A DNA stretch of 64,000 bases from Pseudoalteromonas piscicida (GTDB taxonomy: Bacteria > Pseudomonadota > Gammaproteobacteria > Enterobacterales > Alteromonadaceae): NCBI RefSeq assembly GCF_002744175.1, contig NZ_NKHF01000098.1, forward strand, positions 1 through 64,000, in the 5' to 3' direction. This document shows, piece after piece, positions 62,202 to 64,000 of this stretch. Position numbers and translations under genes: made by a program. How positions within the stretch are numbered: position 1 is the stretch's first letter; the number at the start of each line of letters is the position of its first letter. The notes below the pieces were generated by a model that worked only from the letters and a program-made list of their open reading frames with translations, searched no databases and was not told where the DNA came from.

Positions 62202-63330
62202 ATACACTCATCAATTTATTAACAGCATTACCGCTATAAATGAGAAGCAATGGCACTCTATTGCCCCAGCTCATGTATTTACCAGCTATGCGTGGTTAGC
62301 AGCATTAGAGTTGAGCGGTTGCACTACCAAAGAAACCGGTTGGGCACCGCACCATTTGGTTATTGCTGCGCAAGGCGATCCTGTTGCTATTATACCAGGA
62401 TACGTAAAGTCACACTCTTACGGGGAATATGTATTCGACTGGGCGTTTGCAGAAGCTTACGAGCGTCATGGCCTAGACTACTACCCAAAGTGGTTGTGTG
62501 GGGTTCCATTTACACCCACTCAAGGGCCAAGGATATTAACCAAGGCCGTATCAAATGGCTTGCTTCAGTATATTGAAGCGACCATCACTGATCTTGCTCA
62601 ACATGGCATAAGTGGGGTTCATATTAACTTTTGTACTGAGGCTGAGTCCGAGTATCTAGCCCAGAGTCAACTCGTCCAGCGTCGCAACGTTCAGTTTCAT
62701 TGGCACAACAAAGGCTACACTCAGTTTGATGACTTTCTTGCCACTCTAACATCCAGAAAACGAAAAATGATCCTCAAAGAGCGCCAAGCTGTAAACAGGC
62801 AAGCGTTCGAAATAAAGTGGATTAACGGAAGCGAGATCAGCGCAGCCCAACTAGATGCATTTTTCCTGTGCTATCGACTGACTTACCTAAAACGTTCGCG
62901 ACATCAAGGTTATCTGTCTCATGCTTTTTTTCAGCAAGTCGTTACCACTATGCCACATGCGCTACGCTTATGCTGTGCCTATGTAGATGATGAAGTCATT
63001 GCCACCAGTTTATATCTTGTTGATGGTGATACTTTGTATGGCCGCTACTGGGGCGCGATCGATGATAGCTATGACTTTCTGCACTTTGAGCTATGTTATT
63101 ATCAAGGTATTGAATACGCTATCGCCAATCAACTGGCGGTATTTGACGCAGGTGCGCAAGGCGAGCATAAATTGGTGCGAGGTTTTGAGCCGGTGTGGAG
63201 GCAATCTTACCACCGCTTATTCCACCCAGACTTTCAGCGTGCACTCGAGGACTTTACTCAACGCGAAGGAGATGCACTCGAGCATTACTTTGCTGAGTGC
63301 AACACAAAGCTACCGTTTAAACACCAATAG
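62194..63330 (+). CDS. FemAB-like N-acyltransferase (DUF482)
   Basis: About 378 residues from ATG 62194, which overlaps the hydrolase stop by 8 bases. It fits the DUF482/FemAB-like GNAT-fold family, with conserved SYAWLAALE near residue 30, GVPFTPTQGPR near 105, SRKRKMILKERQ near 190 and YQGIEYAIANQL near 305. Such proteins are predicted acyltransferases, some linked to peptidoglycan or lipid modification. The substrate is unknown. Tight coupling to the secreted hydrolase suggests a shared pathway. It overlaps the convergent methyltransferase gene by 21 bases. Confidence 0.82.
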   Translation: MTEYTHQFINSITAINEKQWHSIAPAHVFTSYAWLAALELSGCTTKETGWAPHHLVIAAQGDPVAIIPGYVKSHSYGEYVFDWAFAEAYERHGLDYYPKWLCGVPFTPTQGPRILTKAVSNGLLQYIEATITDLAQHGISGVHINFCTEAESEYLAQSQLVQRRNVQFHWHNKGYTQFDDFLATLTSRKRKMILKERQAVNRQAFEIKWINGSEISAAQLDAFFLCYRLTYLKRSRHQGYLSHAFFQQVVTTMPHALRLCCAYVDDEVIATSLYLVDGDTLYGRYWGAIDDSYDFLHFELCYYQGIEYAIANQLAVFDAGAQGEHKLVRGFEPVWRQSYHRLFHPDFQRALEDFTQREGDALEHYFAECNTKLPFKHQ

Positions 63331-63900
63331 GCGATTATTCGCTGGCATTGCATAGTCTTGCTGCAGTATAAACCCTTGTGCTGCCGCGAGTGCAACCACC
63401 CACTCTTGATCGCGAATGCCACTGTCACCGTCTTGTGTTTTTAAGTATGCATCAAATTCACGGTTACTGTCGCTGGTAAACAGCTGCTGGTAATTAAACG
63501 GGCCATATACAATCAGGTAACCATGTTCACTAAGGTGCGCTCCTGCACCAATGAATAAGCGCTCAACCAATTTAGCTGAAACGATATGCAAAGTATTCGC
63601 TGTATAAATCACATCATAACGTTTATTGGTTGGCCATGCTTGCTGCAAATCTAGCGCTAATGGCGGTAAAACATTTTCAAGGCCAGCGTCATTCAGCCAT
63701 GCAAGTATCCCAGCATGATTTACCTCTCTGTCTGCCGTTTGCCATGTTAAATGCGGTAAAGCTGCTGCGAAGTGCACTGCATGCTGGCCCGTGCCAGAGC
63801 CTATTTCGAGCACCGCTAATGGCTTACTGAGGTAAGTTTTCAGCTTTTCTAAAATAGGATGTTTATTATTTTCACACGCCTGAGAGTAAGGTTTGGTCAT
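63310..63900 (-). CDS. DUF938 SAM-dependent methyltransferase
   Basis: This 196-residue protein has a class I SAM-binding motif VLEIGSGTGQHA near residue 30, the DUF938 start (PYSQACENNKHPIL), and YTANTLHIVS near residue 100. The family contains predicted methyltransferases without a known substrate. It is convergent with the acyltransferase gene. Confidence 0.85.
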   Translation of the reverse strand: MTKPYSQACENNKHPILEKLKTYLSKPLAVLEIGSGTGQHAVHFAAALPHLTWQTADREVNHAGILAWLNDAGLENVLPPLALDLQQAWPTNKRYDVIYTANTLHIVSAKLVERLFIGAGAHLSEHGYLIVYGPFNYQQLFTSDSNREFDAYLKTQDGDSGIRDQEWVVALAAAQGFILQQDYAMPANNRLLVFKR

Positions 63901-64000
63901 GTTTTTTGCACTACATTGATCAGATTATGCGCCTCATTGAGGCAAGGATTTAGCTTAATTGCAAGCTAAAGCGCTAAAATTTCGACTAAGCAATTAAAAT

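Overview
The window looks like a single chromosomal segment of a marine gammaproteobacterium in the Alteromonadales, most likely Pseudoalteromonas. The reasons are the conserved order gppA-rhlB / trxA-rho, a fused HemD/HemX in a hemCDXY block, a cyaY / lptM-lysA-dapF-DUF484-xerC-yigB block, a large load of GGDEF/EAL and hybrid-kinase proteins, and moderate-to-low GC with AT-rich intergenic DNA. The genus is inferred from style and gene order, not from a marker gene. I see no prophage, insertion sequence, CRISPR array or rRNA operon.

Layout. Positions 1-4850 hold RNA metabolism and redox core genes: gppA and rhlB on minus, trxA and rho on plus. Positions 4900-16400 are rich in signalling: a chemoreceptor, a TPR hybrid kinase with a C-terminal Hpt domain, a DnaJ-like protein, dbpA, an M28 peptidase, a Sel1-type protein and a PAS-GGDEF-EAL protein. 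Positions 16600-20500 carry ubiD, fre, a CBS-domain protein and adenosine deaminase. Positions 20700-31400 are the hem/cya/dap/xer neighbourhood known from E. coli. Here cyaA is missing between hemC and cyaY, and a DUF2914 protein with a Thr-Glu repeat plus a carboxylesterase sit in its place. Positions 31500-45900 are accessory: a peptide transporter, an RmlD-like reductase, a pseudouridine synthase, a MAPEG protein, transporters, a GNAT-nitrilase fusion coupled to an SMR exporter, a diguanylate cyclase, a penicillin acylase-like enzyme and a CHASE hybrid kinase. Positions 45900-49700 contain yceH, nadE and a folM-folE-folX pterin cluster. Positions 49800-56200 hold small envelope and redox proteins, a MocR regulator divergent from an EamA transporter with a clear operator, and a lipid kinase-like gene. 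Positions 56490-57100 hold a 47-codon small gene and two tRNA-Ser genes behind a near-consensus promoter. Positions 57187-63900 hold a metallo-hydrolase, a kynureninase-like/PrnB-like gene pair with a divergent Lrp-type regulator, a secreted hydrolase overlapping an acyltransferase gene, and a DUF938 methyltransferase.

The most interesting locus is 57933-60803. A heme-dioxygenase-superfamily protein of the PrnB type is translationally coupled to a kynureninase-like PLP enzyme and faces an Lrp/AsnC regulator, which looks like a compact and possibly uncharacterised route acting on tryptophan or a related amine. Other unusual points are two in-frame hexanucleotide repeats in protein linkers, an intergenic repeat family with at least four copies, a HemD-HemX fusion with an internal ribosome-binding site, and several minus-strand genes whose stop codons lie inside intergenic hairpins.

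Start codons were adjusted where a Shine-Dalgarno sequence or domain boundary argued for it. All functional names come from reading motifs and recalled family features; no database search was possible.
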